Source: Sipunculus nudus (Eukaryota > Annelida > Sipuncula > Golfingiida > Sipunculidae). Taken from it: a stretch of DNA of 64,000 nt. The stretch covers positions 28,881,519-28,945,518 of the forward strand of contig CM049306.1 in NCBI GenBank assembly GCA_026874595.1. The letters are read 5' to 3'. Under the pieces are notes generated by a model. It did no database searches and was not told the origin of the DNA. It saw only the letters and a program-made list of their open reading frames with translations. Positions within the stretch are counted from its first letter, which is position 1. Every line of letters starts with the position of its first letter. Position numbers and translations under genes: made by a program. Shown here in pieces: positions 1 through 58,121 of this stretch.

Positions 1-281
1 AAAATTGTGGCCTGTAGAGAGTACACAGACAGACAAACTAGATGACCAGAGGTCACGCGCTTGCTGGAAATGACGTAAAGTTAGTCAGATAAACGATCAA
101 TGTCAAAGTGAAAGAAAATAATCCCTAGTTTGTAAAGATAGGATCAATATTAACAAAGTTCTGAAGAAAAAAAATGCTGATATGTTTTGATCACCTTGAC
201 CTTGACCTTTGACTTATTTGAATAATAAACATAGGGCTTCCAGATATCGTTACGACAACTGTAAGTTACAAAGCGACTCCT

Positions 282-972
282 GCAAAATTGTGGCCAGTAG
301 AATACTACATGTGAGACGCAAGAACCAGGAAGCAGGCAAAATTGAGGACAACTGACAAACAGACAAACATACTGACAAACTGACCCAAGATTGAGACCAG
401 TTGACTTAATCATGTGAGGGAGAAACCTCAGAGGAAGATAATAAGCTATAGTTTATGTAAATGAGGTTTATAGTTTTGGAGATATGGCCAAAAAATGATA
501 TATTGTGCAAGTTTGAGTGCACCGCCCCCTAGCGGCCAATTCTGGAAAATGAAAAATCTGTTTCGAGATATTAGTGTAAGACATAAGATGTAAAAGTTTT
601 AAAAGGATTCTTTTAAAACTGTGGCCTGTAGAATGCTATATGTGAGACGCAAGAACCGGTAAGCAGGCGGATTTGAGGACAACTGAGAAACAGACGGACA
701 CACTGACAAAGTGACTCAAGATTATGTCGAAATGAAGATTGAGACCAAATGAATACACCAGAATTTTGAAAAGACTCAGAGGAAGAAAATAAGCTATGGT
801 TTATGTAATTGAGGCTCACAGTTTTGGAGATATGGCCAAAACATGATAAGTTGGGGAGGTTTGCATACAGCGCCACCTAGTGGCTGCATTCAAAAATGGA
901 AAAACAATTTCGAGATAATAGTGTAGGACTTACGATATGAAAGTTTCAAAAAGATTCCTGCAAAACTGTGAC
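282..972. repeat. Two tandem copies of a ~340-bp repeat
   Basis: Two diverged copies run about 282-614 and 615-972. Both open with 'AAA(A/C)TGTGGCC(T/A)GTAGAAT', continue through 'TGTGAGACGCAAGAACC', share 'TTTTGGAGATATGGCCAAAA', and end near 'TTTCGAGATA'. Positions 1-281 and 1410-1440 carry further pieces of the same family. Confidence 0.75.
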
Positions 973-1000
973 CTCCAGGGCAAGATTACTGAAATCTCGA

Positions 1001-1023
1001 AATATCTCGTTTGACGAGATATT
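1001..1023. repeat. Perfect hairpin, 9-bp arms
   Basis: AATATCTCG, loop TTTGA, CGAGATATT, within repeat-derived DNA. No T tract or other functional context is visible. Confidence 0.5.
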
Positions 1024-1330
1024 ATACAAGATATCGCGAGACTTTTAATAAAATCTTGCAGTACTTGTTAAATGCTACCTGATGCAAAAAACTAGACCTC
1101 TCTAGCTTTAAAAATGACAAAGTTAGAAAAATAAGACCCCTTATTTCAGAATATCATGACTTTTTCCCCAAAATGCGTAACCATGGTTACAGCCAATTTG
1201 AAGCAGCTACACACCAGAAGAAAGGCCTTGGAATGACGTTTAAAATGAGCTATGTTTGAAGAAGATACCACTAATAGTAACAAAGATATGAAGAAAAAAC
1301 CGTTTTGTATACTTTTGATGACCTTGACCT

Positions 1331-1343
1331 TGACCTTTGACCT
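1331..1343 (-). promoter_or_regulatory. DR1-type nuclear-receptor motif inside a repeat
   Basis: The minus strand reads AGGTCAAAGGTCA, the consensus direct repeat spaced by one base that is bound by RXR/HNF4/PPAR-type receptors. A near match lies at 203-215. It is embedded in a TGACCTTGACC-rich repeat, so occupancy is unknown. Confidence 0.35.
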
Positions 1344-1479
1344 ATATTGACCAAAAACAATAGGCTTCTTGGAATTTTGATTCTTGACCAGCTGTGTCAG
1401 TTTTAAAGCAATTGCTGCAAAAGTGTGGCCTGTAGAGAGTCCACAGACAAACACACAAACAAACAGACACGCAACTGAC

Positions 1480-1722
1480 CAACCAACTTGCTGAAATCGA
1501 AGATTTCTGGCAAGCAACAAACAAACAGACATCCGCGACTGACCAACCTGCTTGCAGAAATCGAAGATTTCCGGCAAGCAACAAACAGACAAACAAACAG
1601 ACATCCGCGACTGACCAACCTGCTTGCCGAAATCGAAGATTTACGGCAAGCAACAAACAGACATCCGCGACTGACCAACCTGCTTGCCGAAATCGAAGAT
1701 TTACGGCAAGCAATAAACTGAC
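1480..1722. repeat. Four tandem units of ~52-68 bp
   Basis: Each unit contains GACTGACCAACC, CTTGC, GAAATCGAAGATTT and CAAGCAA(C/T)AAAC. The last copies are nearly identical. The long minus-strand frames here (for example 1342-1983) translate this repeat and are not genes. Confidence 0.8.
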
Positions 1723-1903
1723 AGGCAGACAGAAGCCAGACACTCCAAAACCAATCCCAACCAAGGTATGCATGAGAGCAATCACTGACCCAAATTTGGA
1801 TGAAATCAGATAAAAATTAGAAAAGTTATCACACGGAAACAAAACCTGACGGACGGACAGAGAGACAGACAGACAGACAGAAGGATAGACAAACCAAAAA
1901 CAA

Positions 1904-1932
1904 TGTCCCCTGCATCCACGGAGTGGGGGACA
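1904..1932. mobile_element. Element terminus, TGTCCCC...GGGGACA inverted repeat
   Basis: Seven-base perfect arms surround TGCATCCACGGAGTG. It follows a (GACAGACA)n-rich tract (1846-1890) and probably marks the right end of the repeat-derived block that fills 1-1935. Confidence 0.45.
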
Positions 1933-2097
1933 AAAAAACAAAAGACAAGCATGCAAGCAAATTAAGTGAGTTACAAAAGCCAAAGAAGGCCAACATTATC
2001 CCTTCCCATCATTAACTGCTGCCAACAATTGTTTGAAAAGGGAATTACTGTGTTGATGGATCGAGTATTAGTGATCAGATTTTGACTGATGCAGGAG

Positions 2098-2103
2098 TTT
2101 ATT
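2098..2103 (-). terminator. AATAAA poly(A) signal candidate directly after the DNAAF9-like stop
   Basis: AATAAA on the minus strand begins at the base after the TAA stop. The sequence to its left is repeat-derived. The signal may be chance in AT-rich DNA; if used, the 3' UTR would be only about 20-30 bases. Confidence 0.4.
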
Positions 2104-49695
<47,592 letters not shown>

Positions 49696-49860
49696 CTGTT
49701 GAAAAAAAGAACACCCTCGGTGAAAAGACTATATTTGAATAAGGTCAGATTAGCAAATAACTTGCTTACATGTTTGTCTTAAATGCTCTTTCACAAATTT
49801 TACTTAAATTTTGTTACAACCAACTCCTTGACACCTGTAACTAAAATGATATTCACTTAA

Positions 49861-50368
49861 AGGGGCCCAATCACCTATAAAGCATGTTGAATTAACACGA
49901 AAAATAGCTTCTTCCCTTTAAAATAAATTTTTACATGCCAAAACATTGCCCTGACACCATTTGCTTACTCCTGTAAACAAGCGTTAAAAACAGTGGAACG
50001 GGCGCGATCAAAAGGTGTCAACATAAACATAGCGTGTGGGACTCTGTGCATCGCTGAGCCACAACACATGCCAATCATGAGAAGTCATGACTGACTTGGC
50101 CACAAAATGTATTACATCATCCCGCTGGCTGAAACTTCGTGTGTTGCAGCTCACAATCAGACCTCTGGTCAGGCAGCCTTGTTATGGTTAACAGACACAT
50201 GTAGACTATGTTTACAAACATGCAGAGCCATAACAAGGTGTGAACCAGCCATATGCGAGGTACCGAGACTGTGTGCTTAGATGGTATTGCTTGGAAACTT
50301 TTGTATAAAGCTAAACTGATCTGATAGTGTGAAAGAATAGGCATAATATTACTCCTGATTATGTCCCT
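49861..50368. mobile_element. 508-bp MITE flanked by TTAA
   Basis: The left end AGGGGCCCAATCA and the right end (reverse complement AGGGACATAATCA) are imperfect TIRs. TTAA lies outside both (49857-49860 and 50369-50372), as for piggyBac-type insertion. It lies about 160 bases upstream of the first visible exon. No transposase frame. Confidence 0.65.
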
Positions 50369-50629
50369 TTAAAATTTTTCCACTCTCATGGATGTATACA
50401 CACAAAACCAAGAGAAATGAAACATCACTAAAAACACAGCTCAAAATTGTCACCTCCATCGTCACATGGCGGGCCTTCCAGGGGGTTTCACTTTCAGCTA
50501 TAAATCACAGCGTCCAGTGGGTTTGGCCTTCACTGAAAGGGAATGTTACCTGCACTACAAGCAGTGGTAGTGGGTACTTGTAGCCTGACAAGAGTTCACG
50601 GTCACTTCTTGTCGCTTTCAAATGAACAA

Positions 50630-51140
50630 AGATGTTTCTGAGTGTTATGAATAAGTATCTACGTAAGTATGATATGAGTAAGTATATGTACGTGGGATAT
50701 AGTTACAGACATAATTCCATATTAGCTTTGAGAACAGACAATACTTTATACCAAAGGCATAAAAGTAGTCATACATTTTCCCGGAAGATGCCGCCACTGT
50801 TGCATGAAAAAAATGGGGAAATTGACAACCAAACATCAAGGAGACCGTTTCTGCTTATTAGAAAGGGGAGAAACTGAATTCACATTATTTTGTGTTTGAA
50901 TTTAATTTTCTATACATAAAAATAAACAAGATTTGCTCTTCAAATGTTATGAATAGGTATATAACGTATGACTAAACAGCTTTCATTTTACACCTTTCAG
51001 AACAAGCGTTAATTCGTCACTGCTATAAGAAATAGTCAACTTTATTCCCGTCAGGTGATGCCAATGTTGCGTGAAGAAAAATGGAAAATAGAATAAACGA
51101 TCAAGCTCAAGTTGTCCGTTTCTGCTTATCTGAGAGTGAA
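50630..51140. repeat. Two diverged ~300-bp tandem copies
   Basis: TGTTATGAATA(A/G)GTAT, GATGCC.(C/A)..TGTTGC(A/G)TGAA, and CCGTTTCTGCTTAT occur in the same order in 50635-50860 and 50945-51130. Confidence 0.6.
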
Positions 51141-51489
51141 TAAAATAAAATAATCTTTGTCTATGTTCAAAATTGATTACCTGTGAATGAAAATATGATA
51201 CCCGTTCATTGTTTCCTATTTTAAATCCCAGTACTTAACAGACTGCGGATTTATTAGCTTCTTGATACAATCGCTGGCCAAATGGAACACGTATCTCGTC
51301 TGACCTGTTTGGGCAACCACAGTTATAAGCGGGTCATGGTGATTGTCATAGCATATATTTCCAAGCTAACTGTCAGCATTTTAATTGTTGGAAGAAACAG
51401 TTATGAAAACATTGTGCTCTGAAGACCCATGACCTGTGTCAGTGGGAAAATGGCTTTGAAGTTCACTCGAGTTCGCCCGCCTTTTGTCA

Positions 51490-51820
51490 TCTGTTCATAT
51501 TCACAAACAGCGGCTCACAGTCGGTCATTTGCATGTTTGCTCGCTTGTGCAAGCATCAAATGTTGTTGCCAAGCAATTCTTTAACAGACTTTGATGTCAA
51601 ATACACAGAGGTCAATGCCATTGATAAAACCCCAATTGATTACGCAATACTTTTGCCTCTAGAACCCATGCTCAATCGCCCATGAATAAAGCTTGATAAT
51701 TATAACTAGGCGCGGGGTCGCATGCTTGTTGTCAGCATCTAGGTTCATCGCATGAAAATTAATATACTGCATTACCCAATTATAAGAATTGCGTAAATGG
51801 CCGAACTTGAAAAAAACTAG
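51490..51820. mobile_element. Truncated inverted relic of the 3446-5166 element
   Basis: Its reverse complement matches 3680-4010 at low identity. Shared words in order include GATGTCAAATACACAG, AATCGCCC(A/G)TGAAT, GCGGG(G)TC and TATACTGCATTA. It is cut off on the right near the start of the 51840 element. Confidence 0.6.
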
Positions 51821-51839
51821 ATGTGTCGGAATGACACGA

Positions 51840-53012
51840 ATGCCCCCGCCTGTGGCAAATTAGAAACATTTGTTAAATTTTGTAAAATTTTTTAAGTTCA
51901 GGAGGTTTCGTATGGTCAAAAGTAGGTCAACGGGGACGAAACGCGAACTCGATCTGTAACTGGTCATTATCTGCCCACACATAAAAAATCAGGGTGGTAT
52001 CTGCAGGCATTGCAGAAAAAAAGTCCGTACATATGCATTTGTTATGAAAATTTCTATTTTTCATGAAACTTTCTATATTCAGGAGCAGTCAAGGTCAAAA
52101 GTAAGTCAACTGGGACAAAAAAAGAACTTGATCTGTAGATGGTCATTATCTGCCCACACATCAAAAATCAGGCGCGTATCTGCAGTCATTGCGAAAAAAA
52201 GTCTGTACATGTGCACTTGTCATGAAAATTTATATTTTCTATGAAATTTTCTATGTTAGGGCACCGTCAAACAGTCAAAAGTAAGTCAACTGGGACAAAA
52301 CCTGAAATTGATCTGTAACTGGTCATTATCTGCCCATGCACCAAAAATCAGGCCAATATCTGCAGGCATTGCGAAAAAAATACTATACAAGTGTATTTGT
52401 CATGAAAATTTCTATTTTTCGTGAAATTTTCTATGTTCAGGAGCCGTAAAACAGTCAAAAGTAGGTCAACTGGGATGAAATGCTAACTCGATCTGTAACT
52501 GGTCAATATCTGCCCACACACCAAAAATCAGGCCAATATCTGCAGCCATTGCGAAAAAAAGTCCGTACATGTGTATTTGTCATGAAAATTTATGTTTTTC
52601 ATGAAATTTTCTAAGTTAAGGAGCCGTAAAATGGTCAAAAGTAGGTCAAGCGGGACGAAACGCGAACTTGATCTGTAACTGGTCATTATCTGCCCACACA
52701 CCAAAAATCAGGCCAATATCTGCAGGCATTGCGAAAAAAGTCCCTACATGTGAATTTGTCATGAAAATTTCTATTTTTCATGAAATTTTCTATGTTCAGG
52801 AGCCGTAAAACAGTCAAAAGTAGGTCAACTGGGATGAAATGCGAACTCCATCTGTAACTGGTCAATATCTGCCCACACACCAAAAATCAGGCAAATATCT
52901 GCAGGCATTGTGAAAAAAAGTCCATACAACTGTTTGATTTCGGAATGACGGAATGACGGAAGGACTGACATGGGTAAAACTATATGCCCTGGCCACTTTG
53001 TGGCGGGGGCAT
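51840..53012. mobile_element. 1.2-kb element with ATGCCCCCGCC ends and six 180-bp units
   Basis: ATGCCCCCGCC at 51840 is mirrored by GGCGGGGGCAT ending at 53012. The interior is six tandem units of ~180 bases (CTGCCCACAC at 51971, 52150, 52330, 52510, 52690, 52869). Both ends also carry CGGAATGAC words. Non-coding; the small frames are repeat shadows. Confidence 0.75.
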
Positions 53013-53264
53013 AAAAATTGTATGGAAGTCTAATTCCACAGTATTTATTGACTGAAAGGGCCACATATGTTACCAACATCTCTGGAAATGAACATCTGAT
53101 GAGCGATCAGGTATTCTATCTGCGTCAGCCTAACATTCAGGTCGGCAGTTTGACAAACTCTTGGTAAGATCTGGACTGTCAGGCTTAGACCAACACAAGA
53201 GGCGACCCCCCATTCCTGGATTATTTTTATAGGAGCAAATTTTTCAACGTATAGGCGGGAATTT

Positions 53265-53782
53265 ATGGTAAACAATCCTGGGATGTTACAGGTTTACCTG
53301 TCTGATATAAACGGTCCTGGGATGGTACAGGTTTACCTGTCTGATATAAACGATCCTAGGATGGTACAGGTTTACCTGTCTGATATAAACAATCCTGGGA
53401 TGGTACAGGTTTACCTGTCTGACATAAATGATCCTGGGATGGTACAGGTTTACCTGTCTGATATGTACGATCCTGGAATGGTATAGGTTTACCTGTCTGA
53501 TATAAACGATTCTGTGATGGTACAGGTTTACCTGTCAGATATAAATGATCCTGGGAAGGTACAGGTTTACCTGTCTGATATAAACAATCCTGGGATGGTA
53601 CAGGTTTACCTGTCTGATATAAACGATCCTGGGATGGTACAGGATTACCTGTCTGATATAAACGATCCTGGGATGGTACAGGTTTACCTGTCTGATATAA
53701 ACAATCCTAGGATGGTACAGGTTTACTGGTCTGATATAATCAGTCTTAGGATGGTATAGGTTTACCTGTATGATATAAACAA
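53265..53782. repeat. 39-bp minisatellite, left block, ~13 units
   Basis: Unit words are GATATAAACAATCCTGGGAT and GGTACAGGTTTACCTGTCT (39 bases, 13 codons). It is the same family as 58122-64000. It stops abruptly inside a unit, after GATATAAACAA. Confidence 0.92.
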
Positions 53783-53985
53783 GGCCTACAGGCCTAATGC
53801 GAACCTGTGCAATGAGATTACACCAGGTATAATGCTTCAATGCTGGACCATTACTTTTCAAGAACATGTGTAACATGTATATGAACAATGCAAGTACTAA
53901 ACACTTAGAACAAGAAACAATTAAACAAACATCACTGCTGCAATTCTAGCAAAACACAACTAGAATATCAGCAGAAGCTGACAAA

Positions 53986-54990
53986 AGCCCTCAGCCAAAA
54001 GAACAGTGTTTAGAGGTGGTAACAGTAACAAGTACTAAATATCTGTTCTCACATGGATGTATATCCGTACATGTCTCAGTTATAAATTTAAAATGGAGAG
54101 GTATGCACCATGATTCATAACAATCCACCAAATGCTTCCTTAAAAATAAGCTTCTAAGTTTTATTCTATTACAAGCTATGTGACCTTGAAAAGTAGGTCA
54201 AGGTCACCCATCTTTGAACTTGACCGAGATTTTGTCGATATACATCTTCACCAAAGAAATAAAATTCCTATTGTGAATCCTTTTAGAGATATCCTGCTCA
54301 CAAGGCCAAAGTTGAAAAATTTAAGAAAAATTCATTAAAAATCAGAAATTGTAGGTGGCGCCCCCAAACTTGTGCAGCAGTTACAGACCATCAGTCCCTA
54401 TGATCATAGTAAGTATTGTGAAAATCTACCCAATGGTTCCTGAGAAATAAGCTTCTAAATGTTTTTTCTTTAATCAGCTCTAAAACGTAGAAAAATAGGT
54501 CAAGGTCACCCATCTTCGAACTTGACTGAGATTTTGTCAATATACATCTTCACCAAAAAAATAAAATTCCTACACTGAATCCTTTTAGAGTTATCCCGCT
54601 CGCAGCCCAAAGTTGAAAAATCCGATAAAAATTCATTAAAAATCAGAAATTGTAGGTGGCGCCACCAAACTTGTGTAGCAGGTACAGACTATCAGTCCCA
54701 ATAATCATAGTAAGTTTTGTGAAAATCCACCAAATGGTTCCTGAGTAATAAGCATCTAAGTGTTTTTCTATAATCAGCTCTAAAATGTAGAAAAATAGGT
54801 CAAGGTCACCCATCTTCGAACTTGACCGAGATTTTGTTAATATACATCTTTACCGAGGAAATAAAATTCTGACGGTGAATCCTTTTCAAGATATCCTGCT
54901 CACAAGGTAAAAGTTAATAGACGCCGGACAGACGGACGGACGGACAGCTTGGGTGACGACAATAGCCCATCAGCCTAAGGGCTGAGGGCT
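53986..54990. mobile_element. Nested ~1-kb element, AGCCCTCAGCC ends, three ~300-bp internal units
   Basis: AGCCCTCAGCC at the left is mirrored by GGCTGAGGGCT at the right. Internal units start near 54190, 54488 and 54792 with 'AGGTCAAGGTCACCCATCTT'. The direct repeat AACTAGAATAT flanks at 53958-53968 and 54994-55004. A (GACG)n tail lies at 54923-54947. Confidence 0.6.
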
Positions 54991-55004
54991 AAAAACTAGA
55001 ATAT

Positions 55005-56230
55005 GGATAGTCAACAAGCGACTACTTGTATCCACCAAAAACAGAATAGGAAAGGTGAAGTGATGCATGGGTTGAGTGGCAAGGGGAAAAAGAGCGAGGT
55101 GTGTTGCATAATAGCCTGGATGTCTGCAGCCGAAATGTATAAACATGCAAAATTTTAGGCAGATAAGTCAAACCACTACTGAGATATGAGTGATTTTAGC
55201 CCACGGCAGAAAAGCAGACGTACCTGTGCAAAAATGGTGGCAGGTGGCGCCACCAATTTTGTGTATGATTAAGAGCTATGTGAGATCTATACACATACAA
55301 AATTTCAGGGGGATATGTCAAACCAGTCCTTAGATATAAGCCTGAATGTCTGCAGCGTATACATAAATGTAGGTGGTGCCACCTGCCACAAAATCCAGAA
55401 GGCTATCCAAGATGTATAAACATGCAAAATTTAAGGCAGATATGTCAAACCACTGCCGAGATATGAGTGATTTTATGCCACGGCAAACAAACAGACAGAT
55501 GCTGTGCAAAATGTTTGCAGATGGCACGACCAGTTGTCAGATGATAAAGAGCTATTTAGTGTATGTTATAAAGCTTTCCAAGGGCTACATTTGTGCAAAA
55601 TCTTAAGCCTTATCAGTCAAACGGTTCCCGAGATATGTGGGTTTATGTGTGGAAACAGACGCACAAATGGACGCTGGGCAGAGAGGAAAGGTCAGAGGTC
55701 AACTGAAAATTAGGGCCCAGCAGTTCACATTTGACCGATCATAATTCCGAATTTTATAAAATTCTGCCCAGTGGTAATGGAGAACTTCTCTGGAAACCTA
55801 TGCAGCGATGGCAGCAGCGTGGGCGTCTGACTGAAAACATAGTATCTGCAAAACTCTTTGGCAGATACAATGATTGTAGCTGGCACCACCAGACTTATAT
55901 ACAATGAAGAGATATATACATATGCCCAATTTCAGACTGATAGGTCAAACCCCTCCTGTGAAATAAACAGGGACATACACTGTGCAGAAATTATTGTAGG
56001 TGGCGCCACCAGTCTTGTACACTATAAAGCTACCTGATATGTATAAACATACCCAATTTTAGGCTGATGTATCAAATTCCTCTGTAGAAATAAGCAGGCG
56101 CATACACTGCAAAAGTCAATGTAGGTGGCACCACCTGTCTTGTAAATGAGAATACCATCATAGACGCATAGACTTCCCCAGAGTTTGATGCACTGGGCTG
56201 ACAAGGCTTAGGTGAGTATGGCAGTTGCCC
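55005..56230. repeat. Repeat-derived segment with tandem 'GGTGGCGCCACC' units
   Basis: Units of roughly 130-270 bases contain 'ATGTATAAACAT(G/A)C', 'AGGCAGATA(A/T)GTCAAACCA' and GGTGGCGCCACC or close variants (55243, 55376, 55517, 55999, 56125). Non-coding. Confidence 0.6.
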
Positions 56231-56264
56231 CCGAGTGACCTGTGACAAATTGCTGCCTCAAGCT

Positions 56265-56640
56265 ACTGCACTGAGTGAACTCTTGACCTGCACCTGGCTA
56301 GACTGAGTGAACTTTTGACCTGTACCTGGCTGCACTGAGTGAACTCTTGACCTGTTGCATAATCTGACACAGCTGGCAGTCTGCCAAAGCTATAAATAGA
56401 TTCAGGCTGAACTTTGGTGCCAAATATGATGCAGTGAGCAGTCTGCCAAAGCTATAAATAGAATGCAGCTACTGCACTGAATGAACTCTTGATCTATACC
56501 TGGCTGCACTTCTTCCAATCCTGGCACTGTGCCAAAACTATTTATAGAGCTGACATCATCTTGGCTAATGGCCAACATCAAGGCACTGACAATCTGCCAA
56601 TGGTAAACCACGTGCTGCCATCTGTACACAAAAGAGGTCC
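56265..56640. repeat. Short ~42-bp repeats
   Basis: 'CTGAGTGAACTCTTGACCTG' and variants occur at about 56272, 56304 and 56336, and CAGTCTGCCAAAGCTATAAA occurs twice (56381 and 56441). The minus frame 56402-56629 is a shadow. Confidence 0.6.
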
Positions 56641-57060
56641 CTACTTGAAATAACTTTGAAATTTATTTTCCCAAAACAAAATGCTTTTCAGCTGACTTTT
56701 TATAAAAAAGAAATCAGGAATATATGTAAAATTAGTACGAATGCATACTGCATGCAAAATTAAAATACAGATATATATCATTGATTACAAATTCTTGAAT
56801 TAAGTTGAGTAGGGATACCAATAATTTATAATCCACGTACAGTTGTCTTTATATAGCCACAGAGAGCTGAATATCCATGATTGTAACATTGCCTGGTATG
56901 ATGAATAACTTAAAACATAAATCTAAATTTTTTAAAAGCTTTTAAAAAAACTTTCTTGTCAATATTAACCAAAGATAACCTGAAATCTAAATGTCCAGTG
57001 GCATGATGTAATAGATGCTGATAAACTGGTGCCGGGCCAGATGTAACAGCATAACACAGC
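56641..57060. other. Unassigned part of the composite insertion
   Basis: AT-rich, no repeat unit or frame recognised. Confidence 0.4.
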
Positions 57061-58109
57061 TTACATATATGGTAAGATGACTCAACTCAATCTCCATAAT
57101 TCAGCCAAAAATAATTCATGTGGAACCATTAATGACAATTATTTTAAGAATTATTGTAGGGATTATTCTTGTAAAATATTTAACAAACTGGCTTCAGTGG
57201 CATCAGTCAAAAAACGTTTTGCAAGTTTATAACTCATATAGGAAGATCCAGCAAACTGGCTAAGTTCAGCTCCCCATAACTCAGCCAAAAAGCACTGAAC
57301 CAAAACCATTTGAACAAACTTGAATTATCAACATCTGAGGATAATTAATGTGTGAGATTTAAGAATTTGGCCAAGTGGTTTTTGAGAATAAGATCTTTGT
57401 AGCCACTGAGCTAAAATGGGCTGTTAAGGCATATGACTAAATTCAGCTTCCCATAACTTAGCCAAAAGTCACTGAAAAGAGACCATTTGAACAAACTTCA
57501 GAAAGCACTACCCTAGGACAATTTCTGTGCGATATTAAACATTTTGGCCATATGGCTTCAGAGAAGAAGTTTTTTGTAGCCCTCAATGTGATACAGGCAC
57601 CAATGACCCCATACAAAAAAGGCCGATGCAGGTGGCGCCACCAATACCTCAATTTCAGATATGACCTATGTGACCAACATTGGCATAAAATTTGGTGATG
57701 ATAGCTCCAGCCGTTTCTGAGATTTAAATTTTAACATGCTTTTTTGCACAGTTAACAAAGTTCAACCTCCTGTAACTTGGCCAAAAATCTCCAAACTGGA
57801 ACCATTCGAACAAACTTGAGAAAGATTGTTCCAGAGATCATTTCTGTGAAATATTGGACAATTTGGCTGGACAGTTTCGGAGAAGATTTTTAAAGCTTTT
57901 TTAGCTTTTTCCCTATAAAATCTAAGGAAATGCAGTTAGAAAAAAAATAAACAAAATCCGATATAGTTTTTTGGATGACTGGTTATTTGCAAAAAAAATT
58001 GGTGATGCTAGCTCCTGCCATTTTTGAGATAGCTATGGTTAATGTACAGACAACGCATGACGCACAACGCATGACACACGACGGACGCCGCCGCACCATC
58101 GCATAAGCT
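57060..58109. mobile_element. Repeat element with ~180-bp units, ending in GACGGACGCCG
   Basis: 'TAACTTGGCC/ATAACTCAGCCAAAAA' and 'CCATTTGAACAAACTT' recur near 57106, 57291, 57466 and 57775. It ends with (CGCATGACGCACAA)-type repeats and CGCATAAGCTCACAGG, a right end I associate with mollusc-type elements. Confidence 0.55.
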
Positions 58110-58121
58110 CACAGGTTCGCT

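Larger units (their letters stand above)
53783..58121. mobile_element. 4.3-kb composite insertion splitting the 39-bp array
   Basis: AACAA lies immediately outside on both sides (53778-53782 and 58122-58126). The array resumes on the right in exact phase. GCGAACCTGTG (53799-53809) is mirrored by CACAGGTTCGC (58110-58120). Inside lie at least three different repeat-derived segments, so the insertion is probably nested. Sixteen extra bases separate the left flank from the left TIR, so the exact element end is uncertain. Confidence 0.7.

Noticed and set aside
1342-1983. 213-codon minus-strand frame (and the 152-codon frame at 1146-1604)
   Set aside because: It translates the 52-68-bp tandem repeat and GACAGACA tracts; the Cys/Leu/Phe-rich periodic peptide follows the DNA repeat.
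50550-50584. 35-base candidate upstream exon of the DNAAF9-like gene (TTGTCAG acceptor, GTAACA donor, YKYPLPLLVVQ)
   Set aside because: Its open frames leave zero or one spare bases, while the exon at 49695 needs two; the only phase that fits contains a stop.
53535-53888. 117-codon minus frame
   Set aside because: Translates the left block of the 39-bp array and its junction with the insertion.
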